From: Novosphingobium sp. EMRT-2
GTDB taxonomy: Bacteria; Pseudomonadota; Alphaproteobacteria; Sphingomonadales; Sphingomonadaceae
Length of the DNA stretch: 64,000 nt
Assembly (NCBI RefSeq): GCF_005145025.1
Contig: NZ_CP039695.1
Span: 1,855,501 to 1,919,500 of the forward strand
Reading direction: 5' to 3'
Made by a program: the position numbers and the translations under genes
The notes under the pieces: model-generated
What the model saw: only the letters and a program-made list of their open reading frames with translations
Told to the model about the DNA's origin: nothing
Database searches by the model: none
Part shown: one piece after another, positions 25,892 through 35,246 of the stretch
Position numbering within the stretch: position 1 is the stretch's first letter
How the letters are laid out: the number at the start of each line of letters is the position of its first letter

Positions 25892-26719
25892 TCAGGCCTG
25901 GATGAAGGCCAGCAGGTCGGCGTTGAACCGGTCCTGGTGCGTCGCGGTCAACCCGTGCGGCGCGCCTTCATAGATTTTCAGTTCCGCGCCCGGCACCATC
26001 TTCACCGCCAGTTCGGCCGCGTTGCCGATCGGCACGATCTGGTCGTCGTTGCCGTGGATGAACAGCGTGGGCACGTCGATCGCCTTCAGGTCCGGGGCGT
26101 AGTCGACTTCCGAGAATTCGTGGACGCAGAGGTACTGGCCCACGATCGAACCCTGCATGCCCTGCCGCCAGAACGACTGGCGCAGTCCTTCGCTGACCTG
26201 GGCGCCATCGCGGTTGAAGCCGAAGAAGGGCGTCGAAAGATCGAGGTAGAACTGCGACCGGTTGTCGGCCACGCCCTTGCGGATGCCGTCGAACACCGAA
26301 AGCGGCAGGCCGCCGGGATAGATGTCGCTCACGGCCATGCGCGGCGGCACCGCGCCCACCAGCACCATCTTCGCCACCCGCGCCGTGCCATGCCGGCCGA
26401 CGTAGTGGGCGATCTCGCCACCGCCGGTCGAATGGCCGACCAGCACCACGTTGCGCAGGTCCAGCGCTTCGATCACCGCCGCCAGATCGTCGGCATAGGT
26501 GTCCATGTCGTTGCCGGTGTCGGGCTGGTCCGAACGGCCGTGGCCGCGCCGGTCATGGGCGATCACGCGGTAGCCCTGCTGCAGGAGGAACAGCATCTGG
26601 CCGTCCCAGGCGTCGGCCGAAAGCGGCCAGCCGTGCGAAAAGACCACGGGCTGGGCGTCCTTGCTGCCCCAGTCCTTGAAGAAAATGCGGGTGCCGTCTG
26701 CGGTGGTAACAAAGCTCAT
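25892..26719 (-). CDS. Alpha/beta hydrolase (non-heme chloroperoxidase-like)
   Basis: A 275-residue alpha/beta hydrolase of the cofactor-free haloperoxidase/esterase group. The oxyanion segment is [16 protein letters not shown], the nucleophile is Ser in GHSTGG (about residue 98), with Asp in HGNDDQIVP and His in GAPHGLTAT. Such enzymes hydrolyse esters and can form peracids. The ATG at 26719 follows AAGGAGAATTCCC; an in-frame ATG seven codons upstream would lack this. It sits 14 bases before the XapX gene and 93 after the isochorismatase-like gene, in the same operon. Confidence 0.9.
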   Translation of the reverse strand: MSFVTTADGTRIFFKDWGSKDAQPVVFSHGWPLSADAWDGQMLFLLQQGYRVIAHDRRGHGRSDQPDTGNDMDTYADDLAAVIEALDLRNVVLVGHSTGGGEIAHYVGRHGTARVAKMVLVGAVPPRMAVSDIYPGGLPLSVFDGIRKGVADNRSQFYLDLSTPFFGFNRDGAQVSEGLRQSFWRQGMQGSIVGQYLCVHEFSEVDYAPDLKAIDVPTLFIHGNDDQIVPIGNAAELAVKMVPGAELKIYEGAPHGLTATHQDRFNADLLAFIQA

Positions 26720-26812
26720 GGGAATTCTCCTTGGGATCACAGGAGGTTGGCAGAAACGGCCGGGCGGGAGGGATAAGGGGGAGACCGCCCGGCCGCAGGG
26801 GAAACAAGGGGT

Positions 26813-27472
26813 TCAGTGCGCGCCTTCGGAGGCGTTGAACATCGCGCGGGCATAAGTGATGCCCAGACCGTAGCCGCCACCCCACTTGCGGGCGATGCCG
26901 GTGGTCAGGTCATAGGTTTCCGCCCGCGCCCAGTCGCGCTGGAGTTCGAGCAGGTATTGCAGCGAGGTGATCGGCTTCGCGCCGGCCTGCACCATCCGCT
27001 CCACCGCCCGTTCGTGCGCTTCGTCGGAGATGTCGCCGCTGGCGTCGGTGATGACATAGGCTTCGAAGCCCTGTTCCAGCGCCGACAGCACCGGGCCGAC
27101 GATGCAGACCGAGGTCCACAGGCCGGCGAAGACCAGCCGATCCTTGCCGATGCGGTTGACCTCGTCGATCACGGCGGCGTCTTCCCAGGTGTTCATCGAC
27201 GTGCGGTCGAGCAGGGGCTGGCCAGGGAAGGCATCGGTGATTTCGCTGAACATCGGGCCGGAAAAGCTCTTTTCGGCCACCGTGGTCAGGATCGTGGGCA
27301 CCTTGAAACCAGCGGCGGCATTGGCCACCAGCGCGGCGTTGTTGCGCAGCAGTTCGGGCGCGATCGACTTGGTGGCGAAGGCCATCTGCGACTGGAAGTC
27401 GATCAGCACCAGCGCGTGGTTGGCAGGATCGAGCAGGGCCGTGGCGGGGGTGGGCGTTGCGGTGACGGTCAT
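26813..27472 (-). CDS. Isochorismatase-family hydrolase (YcaC-like)
   Basis: A 219-residue cysteine hydrolase of the isochorismatase superfamily. The catalytic Asp is in HALVLIDFQSQM, the Lys in TVAEKSFSGP, and the nucleophile Cys in GLWTSVCIVGPVL. It looks closest to the YcaC-like group of unknown substrate. The ATG at 27472 follows AGAAGGATACC. It is the first gene of the isochorismatase / hydrolase / XapX run, a combination often induced by stress in proteobacteria. Confidence 0.88.
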   Translation of the reverse strand: MTVTATPTPATALLDPANHALVLIDFQSQMAFATKSIAPELLRNNAALVANAAAGFKVPTILTTVAEKSFSGPMFSEITDAFPGQPLLDRTSMNTWEDAAVIDEVNRIGKDRLVFAGLWTSVCIVGPVLSALEQGFEAYVITDASGDISDEAHERAVERMVQAGAKPITSLQYLLELQRDWARAETYDLTTGIARKWGGGYGLGITYARAMFNASEGAH

Positions 27473-27616
27473 GGCGGTATCCTTCTGGGAAAGCTCTGGA
27501 AAGTGCGTTCGTTCGCCCCGGGTCGCTGGGGTGAGTGAAGGAATACGGCGACTCAGTCTTTCAATGCAGAGGCATAATCTGGATTTGAACGTTCTATATT
27601 TTGGAAAAGTTGGCGC

Positions 27617-28270
27617 TTATTGCGCGGCGACCTTTTCCGCCTCGGCGCGGGTCATCACTTGCGCCAGCACATAGCGGATCGCTTCCGGGCGCACGCCCGG
27701 CGCCAGGCTTTTCGGCGGGGGCACGGTCAGCTTGCGCGCCATGAACGCGCAAGCGTCGCTGTCCACCACAGTGCTGCCGCTCGATTGCAGGATGTCGCAG
27801 GCGTGGATGTGGCCCGTCTCGTCGAACGCCACCTGCGCGCGCACGGACTGGCGATAGTCCTCGGGCAGCTTCGCCGCCTGCAGGGTCAGGCGGATGTTCG
27901 AGGAAGCCATGTGCTCGCCCATGCCCCACGATGTCGAAAGCGCGAACCGCCCGGCCACCGGCTGCCCGGCGGCGTCCTTCGCCGGCTCGAACCGCGCGCG
28001 GTTCTGCAACAGCGCGCAGGTCGCCGTGTCGAGCGCCGGGAAACCGCTGCTTTCGGTCACCGCGCATGCCGTCGCACGGCCCTGCGGCGAAACCTCCAGC
28101 GCCACCGAGACCACGCCGAATTCCTCGCGTTTCAGCGATTCTCGCGGGTAATCGTCACGCCCGATCATCCCCATGGGATTGCGCAGGCGGGGCGGTTGCT
28201 CGGCCTTCGCGGGCGCGGGGCCACCCAAGGCCAGCGCCGCGAGAAACAGCAGATAAGCCATCCTCTCCAT
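27617..28270 (-). CDS. TonB C-terminal-domain secreted protein
   Basis: A 217-residue exported protein with a signal peptide (AYLLFLAALALGGPAPAKA). The body holds a TonB-like domain (VSVALEVSPQGRATACAVTESSGFPALDTATCALLQNRARFEPA) and a second, weaker repeat of it (AQVAFDETGHIHACDILQSSGSTVVDSDACAFM), so the protein looks like two TonB-C-like modules. It has no visible transmembrane anchor or proline-rich rod, so it is not a classical TonB. Function unknown; the related large protein at 28787 also ends in this domain. Confidence 0.72.
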   Translation of the reverse strand: MERMAYLLFLAALALGGPAPAKAEQPPRLRNPMGMIGRDDYPRESLKREEFGVVSVALEVSPQGRATACAVTESSGFPALDTATCALLQNRARFEPAKDAAGQPVAGRFALSTSWGMGEHMASSNIRLTLQAAKLPEDYRQSVRAQVAFDETGHIHACDILQSSGSTVVDSDACAFMARKLTVPPPKSLAPGVRPEAIRYVLAQVMTRAEAEKVAAQ

Positions 28271-28300
28271 CCGCCCATGCTACGCCTGCGCGCGGCATAA

Positions 28301-28741
28301 TCAATCCGTCGCGGAAGGGGATTGGCGGTTATCGCAGCGCTGTCGGAACGATGGGACATCCGCCGGTCGCAACGGCCCGCGCCAGATGGCGCAAACGCGG
28401 CCCGAGCGCGCTATCAGGATGGCGAAAGGCAACCCTCTGCCCTCACCGCCATGCGCTTCGGCCAGCGCCCGCGCCGCCGACAAGGGCAATATCCGCGCGC
28501 GCCTGTCGGGAACGTCGGGCAGGCTGGGCGGACGATCGACCCAGGCGAGTTCGAGTTGGTCCGGCGCGCTTGCCGCCTCCAGCGCCGGCAGGGTCCGCAA
28601 TTCGAGCTGGCAAGGCGCGCACCAACGCGCACCGACCAGCACGATCCGTCGCCCGGTATCGTCGGCGGCCGGTTGCGCCAGCGCGGCCGGCACGAAAAGT
28701 GCCGCAAGAATAAACGCAACTGCAATGGACAGCCGTCTCAT
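28301..28741 (-). CDS. Secreted thioredoxin-like protein
   Basis: A 146-residue protein with a signal peptide (IAVAFILAALFVPAALA) and a short thioredoxin-like domain whose active site reads VLVGARWCAPCQLELRTLP. The rest is compact and lacks the full thioredoxin C-terminus, so it is probably a small periplasmic disulfide-handling protein. No good Shine-Dalgarno precedes the ATG at 28741; a start at 28762 would put seven residues in front of the signal peptide. Its start lies 46 bases from the divergent TPR/TonB-domain gene, so the two share a promoter region. Confidence 0.7.
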   Translation of the reverse strand: MRRLSIAVAFILAALFVPAALAQPAADDTGRRIVLVGARWCAPCQLELRTLPALEAASAPDQLELAWVDRPPSLPDVPDRRARILPLSAARALAEAHGGEGRGLPFAILIARSGRVCAIWRGPLRPADVPSFRQRCDNRQSPSATD

Positions 28742-28786
28742 GGCGGCTAGATTATCTGACATTGCCAACGCCGCAAAGGTTCTTGG

Positions 28787-30802
28787 ATGCGCTTGAAATC
28801 CGCCTGTCTTTCCATTGCCTTGGCGATCTTGCCAGCCGCAACCGCTTGGGCGGCGGACGCCGCGCCAGCCGCGAAACCGAGCTTGCAGGAGGAATTCAAC
28901 AAGGCATCCGAAGCGGCTGAAAACGGCCAATGCGGAACCGCGCTTGAAATCTTCAATCGTCTAGCCGTCGACCCCCGCGTAAAGCCTGGCACCCTTTCCT
29001 ACGCCGCGATCGCGGTGCGCCGGGGCAATTGCCTGGTATCGGATGGAGAATTCGAGGAAGGCAGCGAACAGATCCACAAAGGCCTGCCCATCCTGGTCGC
29101 GGCCGGACCCGATTTCACATTCGACGTCATGCGGGCGGAGGATTCACTCGGCCGTGCCGCCGCGCAGGCCTTCGATCACGATGCGGCGATCATCCATTAC
29201 CGCAAGGCGCTCGCGCTCGTCCAGGGCGCGCCGCGCGCGCAGATCCTCGTCCACCTTGCCCAGGTCACGGCGTTCGACGGGGGCACCGTACCGCTCGACT
29301 ATGCAAACGAGGCCCTCGGCGTCGTGCAGTCGATCCCCAAGGCGAGCAAGGAATCGCTGGCGATCGCCTACACCACGCGCGGACGCATCTATCTCAATCA
29401 AGGCCAGATCAAGGAAGCGACCGCCGATTTCCGCAAGGCGGTCGACCTTGCCGGGGGGCTGACCCTGAGCAAGGTTTCGATCAACGACGTGGCGATACGC
29501 TCCGATCTGGCGCAAGCGCAGTTGCTTGCCGGCAAGCGGGACGAGGCACGCTTGACGCTGGCCTACACCGGTGCCGGGCGTATCGAGAAATCCCGGTTTA
29601 CGCCGGGCAGAGCGATGCCGGTGCCCGAATGCGGGCAGGAATTCGGCTTGCGGCCCGAGGATTCGGCCATTGTCGAGTTCTCGATCGACGATGACGGCCA
29701 CGTTCTTTCCGCCCAGACGATCTATTCGCGCGGCAATTACCGGACAGCGGCGACGTTTGCCCGTGCGGCCTTGGACTGGTCCTGGCAACCCGAACAGATC
29801 GCCAAGGTTCCCGCCTTCTTCCGCGCGCTGACCCGGGTGGAAATGCGTTGCTCCAACAGCGGCGCGGGCATGCCCGGCATCGTGGCGCCGCTGTTCCACC
29901 GCATGGATGAATGGGCGTCTCCGATCATCCAGTCGAGCGGCTTCCCTAATTTGGAAAACAGCCGGCTCTATCGCAGCAGGGAACAGCTTCACCAGTTCGG
30001 CGCCAGCCGTGAAACTGCCGGCGACGCGCGCGGCGCGGCCGCCGCCTTCGCGCTGGCCGCCCTTGCCGATGGCCGAGCCATCCAGTCGCGCGTCGACGAA
30101 ATCGACCATGCCATGGCGCTTCTCGAGGGCGCGAAAGGCAATCCGCAGGCATTGAACAGCCTGCGCGTGATGCGCGAGGTGATTGCCTTGGCAATGTCGG
30201 CGAGCAAGACGAAGGATCCTCGCTCGTCCGCGGCCAACCGGTTCCTTTCGCTTGCCGACATGCCGGACATCGCCGGGGATGCCCTTGCGCAGGCCACGGT
30301 TCGCTTGTTGGCGGCCGAACGCCTGAGCAGCAAGGCCGGCGCGGAGCAAAAGGTGGAACTTTACCAGCGCGTCGCAGACGATGCGCGGCTGGGGGAAGGG
30401 CATCCGTTGCGGCAGGTCGCGCTGCTCTATCTGGCCAACATCGCGGCCGCCCAAGGCCACCTGCAGGACGCGCAAGGCTTCTTCCAGCGCACCGGCCTGA
30501 CCGAACAACAGTGTTCGGTGATCGGTGCAGCGCCGGCGCTGCGCAGTTCGCGTGCGGACAGCAGCGATTATCCCTTGGAAGCCCTGCACATGGGCTTTGA
30601 AGGCTGGGTGAAACTGGAATTCGACATCAGCGCGGACGGCAAAACCGCCAATACCCGCGCGCTCCTCGCCTATCCGCCGTTCGTCTTCGTCGACGCGGCT
30701 TCAGGCATGGCGCGCGATTTTCGTTATGCCACCAGCTATCGTCCCTCGGGCGGTTCCGCCTGTGCAGCCCAGAGCGAAGTGGTGAACTTCGTCAACCCCT
30801 AG
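28787..30802 (+). CDS. Large secreted TPR protein with TonB C-terminal domain
   Basis: A 671-residue exported protein: signal peptide (to about residue 23), TPR-like helical repeats over roughly 35-220 (for example AAIIHYRKALALV, GRIYLNQGQIKEATADFRKAVDLA), a TonB-like segment around 300 (SAIVEFSIDDDGHVLSAQTIYS), more helical repeats, and a final TonB C-terminal domain (GWVKLEFDISADGKTANTRALLAYPPFVFVDAASGMARDF...). No membrane anchor is seen after the signal. Sphingomonads often encode such proteins; their role may be envelope scaffolding rather than energy transfer. The ATG at 28787 is preceded only by AAAGG at some distance. Confidence 0.75.
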   Translation: MRLKSACLSIALAILPAATAWAADAAPAAKPSLQEEFNKASEAAENGQCGTALEIFNRLAVDPRVKPGTLSYAAIAVRRGNCLVSDGEFEEGSEQIHKGLPILVAAGPDFTFDVMRAEDSLGRAAAQAFDHDAAIIHYRKALALVQGAPRAQILVHLAQVTAFDGGTVPLDYANEALGVVQSIPKASKESLAIAYTTRGRIYLNQGQIKEATADFRKAVDLAGGLTLSKVSINDVAIRSDLAQAQLLAGKRDEARLTLAYTGAGRIEKSRFTPGRAMPVPECGQEFGLRPEDSAIVEFSIDDDGHVLSAQTIYSRGNYRTAATFARAALDWSWQPEQIAKVPAFFRALTRVEMRCSNSGAGMPGIVAPLFHRMDEWASPIIQSSGFPNLENSRLYRSREQLHQFGASRETAGDARGAAAAFALAALADGRAIQSRVDEIDHAMALLEGAKGNPQALNSLRVMREVIALAMSASKTKDPRSSAANRFLSLADMPDIAGDALAQATVRLLAAERLSSKAGAEQKVELYQRVADDARLGEGHPLRQVALLYLANIAAAQGHLQDAQGFFQRTGLTEQQCSVIGAAPALRSSRADSSDYPLEALHMGFEGWVKLEFDISADGKTANTRALLAYPPFVFVDAASGMARDFRYATSYRPSGGSACAAQSEVVNFVNP

Positions 30803-30819
30803 GGTCGGGACGAGTCCCG

Positions 30820-31632
30820 TCACGTCTGGCACCTGCGGCAGAAGAACGTGGAGCGGCCGCCCTGCACCACGCGCTCCACGATGCCGCCGCAGGGGCATGC
30901 CTCGCCCTCGCGGCCATAGACGCGCCAGTCCTTGGCGAAATAGCCCAGTTCGCCATCGGGCCGGGCATAGTCGCGCAGGGTCGATCCCCCCGCCGCGATC
31001 GATTCCTCCAGCACCGCGCGGATCATCGGCACCAGCCGCTCCAGCGCCTTGCGGGTGACCTTGCCGCCCGCGCGCTCCGGGTGGATGCCGGCGCGGTTCA
31101 GCGCCTCGCAGACGTAGATGTTGCCAAGGCCCGCCACGATGCGCTGGTCCAGCAGCAGCAGCTTCACCGCCGCGATGCGATCGCGAAAGGCAGCGGCGAG
31201 GTGCGCGGCGGTGAGGTCCGCGCCCAGCGGCTCCGGCCCCAGCGCGGCGAAGGCCGGCCAGGCTTCCAGCAACGGGGTATCGACGAGATCGACCGAGCCG
31301 AACCGCCGCGCGTCGTTCAGTGCCAGCACGTGTCCGTTGCCGGTTTCCAGCACCAGGTGATCATGCTTGCCGATGTCTGCGGGATCGATGCGCCAGCGGC
31401 CGGACATGCCCAAGTGGAACACCATCGTCCGGTCGCGGTCGGTGTGGACCAGCCCGTACTTGGCGCGCCGCCCCATCCCGGTCACGCGCGCGCCGGTCAG
31501 CGCCTGCGCCAGATCGGCGGGGAACGGGCGGCGCAGATCGGGGCGGTTGACGCGCACGCGCGCGATCGTCCGCCCTTCCAGCACGGTGGCCAGCCCGCGA
31601 ACGGTGGTTTCGACTTCAGGAAGTTCGGGCAT
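30820..31632 (-). CDS. mutM: Formamidopyrimidine-DNA glycosylase (MutM/Fpg)
   Basis: MutM removes 8-oxoguanine and formamidopyrimidines from DNA and cuts the strand. The 270-residue protein begins MPELPEVETTVRGL, with the catalytic Pro2 and Glu3. It has the DNA-binding helix-two-turn-helix (GLGNIYVCEALNRAGI) and a C-terminal zinc finger (CPCG...CRRC). All expected family features are present. It is convergent with the TPR/TonB-domain gene (gap 17 bases) and divergent from ubiE. Confidence 0.97.
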   Translation of the reverse strand: MPELPEVETTVRGLATVLEGRTIARVRVNRPDLRRPFPADLAQALTGARVTGMGRRAKYGLVHTDRDRTMVFHLGMSGRWRIDPADIGKHDHLVLETGNGHVLALNDARRFGSVDLVDTPLLEAWPAFAALGPEPLGADLTAAHLAAAFRDRIAAVKLLLLDQRIVAGLGNIYVCEALNRAGIHPERAGGKVTRKALERLVPMIRAVLEESIAAGGSTLRDYARPDGELGYFAKDWRVYGREGEACPCGGIVERVVQGGRSTFFCRRCQT

Positions 31633-31724
31633 GATGGTTCTTTTTTGCGTGGATGCGCGCGGTGCCGACCCACTCCCCTAACAGGCTTTGCCGTCCGGAC
31701 AATTCCCCACTAAAGGCGCTTGGC

Positions 31725-32510
31725 ATGAACACTGGCACATCGGGCACCGAAACGGACACCGCCGGAACGGGCAACACGCAGGGGGAAACCGCGTCCTTCG
31801 GCTACGAGGACGTTCCCGCCGAGGAGAAGGTTGCCCGCGTCGGCGCGGTCTTTTCCAGCGTCGCGCGCAAGTACGACGTGATGAACGATGCCATGTCGGT
31901 GGGGATGCACCGGCTGTGGAAGGACCGGTTCGTCAAGCGGGTGAAGCCACGCGAGGGCGAATCGATTCTCGACATGGCCGGCGGCACCGGCGACATCGCC
32001 TTCCGCATGGCCCCGTCCGGCGCCGCGATCACCGTGTCCGACATCAATCAGGACATGCTCGACGTGGGCATCGAACGGGCCATGAAGCGCGGCATCGACG
32101 GGCTCGTCTGGTCGCGCCAGAACGCCGAGGAACTGAGCTTCGGCGATCGCTTCTTCGATGCCTACACGATCGCCTTTGGTATCCGTAACGTTACGCATAT
32201 TGACAAGGCGTTGGCCGAGGCTTTCCGCGTGCTCAAGTTCGGCGGGCGGTTCTTCTGCCTGGAATTCTCGACCACCGAATGGCCGGGCTTCTCCGAGGTC
32301 TATGACGCCTATTCGCACAAGCTGGTGCCGAAGATCGGGCAGGCCATCGCCGGCGATGCCGACAGCTATCGCTACCTGATCGAATCGATCCGCCGCTTTC
32401 CGCCGATGCCGCAGTTCGAGGGGATGATCCGCGCGGCGGGCTTCCGCCACACCAGGGTCGAACCGATCCTGGGCGGCCTTGTCGCCATCCATTCGGGCTG
32501 GAAGGTCTGA
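31725..32510 (+). CDS. ubiE: Ubiquinone/menaquinone methyltransferase UbiE
   Basis: UbiE is the C-methyltransferase of ubiquinone synthesis. The 261-residue protein shows VFSSVARKYDVMNDAMSVGMHRLWKDRFV, the SAM loop DMAGGTGDIAF, DINQDMLDVG and FGIRNVTHIDKAL, all diagnostic. I chose the ATG at 31725; a longer frame to 31653 adds an unlikely N-terminus overlapping the mutM promoter. Its N-terminal 25 residues are Thr/Gly-rich and specific to this lineage. ubiB follows 13 bases later, and the pair is the usual ubiquinone operon. Confidence 0.95.
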   Translation: MNTGTSGTETDTAGTGNTQGETASFGYEDVPAEEKVARVGAVFSSVARKYDVMNDAMSVGMHRLWKDRFVKRVKPREGESILDMAGGTGDIAFRMAPSGAAITVSDINQDMLDVGIERAMKRGIDGLVWSRQNAEELSFGDRFFDAYTIAFGIRNVTHIDKALAEAFRVLKFGGRFFCLEFSTTEWPGFSEVYDAYSHKLVPKIGQAIAGDADSYRYLIESIRRFPPMPQFEGMIRAAGFRHTRVEPILGGLVAIHSGWKV

Positions 32511-32523
32511 GGGGGCGCCGGCC

Positions 32524-34083
32524 TTGACCCTGCCCGCCACCCATATCCGCCGCCTGCTCGGCTGGGGCCGCGTGCTGGCGCGCCACGGCGCGCTGCGCCT
32601 GCTCGAACAGAGCCCCAACACGCCCGCGCCGGTGCGCCGCCTGTGCCGCATCGCCCGGTTCGGCACGCGCCAGCCGGCGGAGCCGGACTATGCCGGCGCC
32701 TTCCGCGCGATCGGCCCGGCGGCGATCAAGCTGGGGCAGACGCTGGCCACACGGCCCGATCTGGTGGGCGAGGAAGCCGCGCGCAACCTGTTGAGCCTGC
32801 AGGACCGCCTGCCCCCGGTGGCGTTCAAGCACATCCGGCACGAGATCGAGACCACGTTCGAGCGCCCGCTCGAAGCGATGTTCGCGCAATTCGATCCCGA
32901 ACCGGTCGGCGCCGCCTCGGTCGCGCAGGTGCACCGCGCCACCACCACCGAAGGGCGCGAGGTCGCGGTCAAGGTGCTGCGCCCCGGCGTGCGCGAGAAG
33001 TTCACGCGCGATATCGAGACCTACGAATGGGCCGCCGCGCACCTGGAAGCGCTGGGTGGTGAGGCCAGCCGCCTGCGCCCGCGCCTTGTCATCGCCAACT
33101 TCAAGCGCTGGACCGTGCGCGAGCTGGACCTGCGGCGCGAGGCCGCCTCCGCCTCCGAACTTGCCGAACAGATGCACGCCTTCGCCGGCTACCGCATCCC
33201 CGCGATCGACTGGGACCGCACCAACGGCCGAGTGATGACGCTCGACTGGATCGACGGCATCAAGATCAGCGATAACGCCGCGCTCGACGCCGCCGGGCAC
33301 GACCGCAAGGAACTGGCCAGCCGGCTGGTGCTCGCCTTCCTCAACCAGGCGATCAGCGGCGGCTTCTTCCATGCCGACATGCACCAGGGCAACCTGTTCG
33401 TCGAAGCCGACGGGACCATCGCCGCGATCGATTTCGGCATCATGGGCCGCATCGACCGGCGCGCCCGCGCGTGGCTCGCCGAAATCCTCTATGGCCTCAC
33501 CACCGGCAACTACCGCCGCGTGGCCGAGATTCATTTCGAGGCGCAATACGTGCCGAGCTACCATTCGGTCGACGAATTCGCGACCGCGCTGCGCGCCGTG
33601 GGCGAACCGATGCGCGGCAAGCCGGTCAGCGAACTTTCGGTGGGCCAGATGCTCGACGGGCTGTTCGCGATCACCCGCGATTTCGACATGCAGACCCAGC
33701 CGCACCTGCTGCTGCTGCAGAAATCGATGGTCATGGTCGAAGGCATCGCCACCCAGCTCGATCCCGAAATCAACATGTGGGATACCGCCGCGCCGTTCGT
33801 GCGCAGCTGGATTCGCGACGAACTCGGCCCCGAATCCGCGATCGCCGACCGTATCCGCGAGGACGCCGAAACGCTGCTGCGCCTGCCCGCGCTGGTGCGC
33901 CGGATCGAGGACCGCTTCCCCGCCAAGGGCGGCGCGCCCGAACCGCCGCCGCTGCCCGCCGTGGAACTGATGTGGGAGCGCAAGCGGAGCACCTCGTCCG
34001 GCGGCTGGGCGGGCTATGCGCTGGCCTTCGCGGCGGGCGCCGGCGTCACGCTCGCCGGCAGCCTGCTGGGCTGGTGGGGATGA
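32524..34083 (+). CDS. ubiB: Ubiquinone biosynthesis kinase-like protein UbiB
   Basis: UbiB is an atypical ABC1/ADCK family ATPase at the inner membrane needed for ubiquinone synthesis. The 519-residue protein has the KxGQ signature (AIKLGQTLATRPDLV), the Ala-rich loop ASVAQVHRA, VAVKVLRPG, FFHADMHQGNLFV and IDFGIMG. One or two transmembrane helices end the protein (GWAGYALAFAAGAGVTLAGSLLGW). I chose the TTG at 32524, which puts the protein at the usual 510-520 residues, preceded by GAGGGGGC; an ATG at 32479 would overlap ubiE. The next gene starts within its stop codon. Confidence 0.93.
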   Translation: MTLPATHIRRLLGWGRVLARHGALRLLEQSPNTPAPVRRLCRIARFGTRQPAEPDYAGAFRAIGPAAIKLGQTLATRPDLVGEEAARNLLSLQDRLPPVAFKHIRHEIETTFERPLEAMFAQFDPEPVGAASVAQVHRATTTEGREVAVKVLRPGVREKFTRDIETYEWAAAHLEALGGEASRLRPRLVIANFKRWTVRELDLRREAASASELAEQMHAFAGYRIPAIDWDRTNGRVMTLDWIDGIKISDNAALDAAGHDRKELASRLVLAFLNQAISGGFFHADMHQGNLFVEADGTIAAIDFGIMGRIDRRARAWLAEILYGLTTGNYRRVAEIHFEAQYVPSYHSVDEFATALRAVGEPMRGKPVSELSVGQMLDGLFAITRDFDMQTQPHLLLLQKSMVMVEGIATQLDPEINMWDTAAPFVRSWIRDELGPESAIADRIREDAETLLRLPALVRRIEDRFPAKGGAPEPPPLPAVELMWERKRSTSSGGWAGYALAFAAGAGVTLAGSLLGWWG

Positions 34084-35204
34084 ACGCCGCGCCTCCTTCG
34101 GCGAAAGGCCGCCTTCGGCTTTCCAAGAGGCACTTCAACGCCCTCGATTTCTCGCGCCTGCTCGCGGCGGTGGCCGTGCTGTTCTGGCATTACCAGCACT
34201 TCTTCGTGCCGCCGGTCGAATACGGCTTCCACGTCCGGCGCTCGGCCGTGGTGCCGCTCTACCACGCGCTCGCCTGGCTCTACGACTACGGCCACACCGC
34301 CGTGCAGTATTTCTGGGCGGTTTCGGGCTTCGTCTTCGCGCACGTCTATCTGGCCGACACGCAGGGGCGCGGGCGCTTCTGGCTGGCGCGCGTGGCCCGG
34401 CTATGGCCGCTGCACCTGCTGACGCTGATGCTCGTGGCGGTGCTGCAGGCGGCCTATGCGGGCCTCAACGGCACCGATTTCATCTACCACCAGAACAACC
34501 TCAAGCACTTCCTGCTCAGCCTGCCGCTGATGCAGTACTGGGGATGGCAGGATAACCAGTCGTTCAACGGCCCGTCGTGGTCGCTCTCCACCGAAATGCT
34601 CGCCTACGCGGTGTTCTGGCTGACGCTGCCCGCTTTGCGCCGCGCGCCGCTGGCGCTGGGCCTGCCGATCGCGGCGGGCTTCGTCTGGGCGGTGTTCGCC
34701 AAGCTGCCCGACCGGGACGTGATGGCCTGCATCGGCTATTTCTTCGGCGGGGTGGCCGTCTATGGCATGGCGCTGCGCGGCTGGCTGCGCCCGGCCACGC
34801 TGCTGCCGCTGGGCGCGCTGCTGGTGGCGGGGGCGTTCTGGGCCTGGAACGGCTGGCAATCGCGCGACATGGTGATCCTGGCCGGCACCTTCGCCGCGCT
34901 CTGCCTCACGCTCGCGCTCGATCTGGCCGACCGCCACGATCGTTTCGCCATCGGCAAGCAACTGGGCGATGCCTCCTATGGCATCTACCTGTGGCATTTC
35001 CCGCTGCAGCTCATGCTGGTGCTGCTGATCGACGAGACGGTCGGCACGCGCCGCATCGCCAGCCAGCCCGCCTTCCTGGTCTTTTTCCTCGGCCTCGCCA
35101 TCCTGGCCGGCTTCGCCTCGCACCGCTGGTTCGAACGGCCGGCGCAGCGCTGGGTGTTCCGCATGGCCAAGCGGCTGCGCGACCACCACCCGGCGCACGC
35201 CTGA
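34080..35204 (+). CDS. Acyltransferase 3 family membrane protein
   Basis: A 374-residue integral membrane O-acyltransferase of the OafA/YrhL type with about ten transmembrane helices. It opens with the family motif ALDFSRLLAAVAVLFWHYQHFF, includes WLARVARLWPLHLLTL (the RxxR-like P motif), and has DASYGIYLWHFPLQLML near the end. Such proteins add acetyl or other acyl groups to surface glycans or lipids. Its ATG overlaps the ubiB stop (ATGA), so it is translated with the ubiquinone operon although its function looks unrelated. Confidence 0.88.
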   Translation: MNAAPPSAKGRLRLSKRHFNALDFSRLLAAVAVLFWHYQHFFVPPVEYGFHVRRSAVVPLYHALAWLYDYGHTAVQYFWAVSGFVFAHVYLADTQGRGRFWLARVARLWPLHLLTLMLVAVLQAAYAGLNGTDFIYHQNNLKHFLLSLPLMQYWGWQDNQSFNGPSWSLSTEMLAYAVFWLTLPALRRAPLALGLPIAAGFVWAVFAKLPDRDVMACIGYFFGGVAVYGMALRGWLRPATLLPLGALLVAGAFWAWNGWQSRDMVILAGTFAALCLTLALDLADRHDRFAIGKQLGDASYGIYLWHFPLQLMLVLLIDETVGTRRIASQPAFLVFFLGLAILAGFASHRWFERPAQRWVFRMAKRLRDHHPAHA

Positions 35205-35246
35205 ACCGCTGCCCTCGAATAGCCCTGAAATGCGCCTGGAAGGCTT

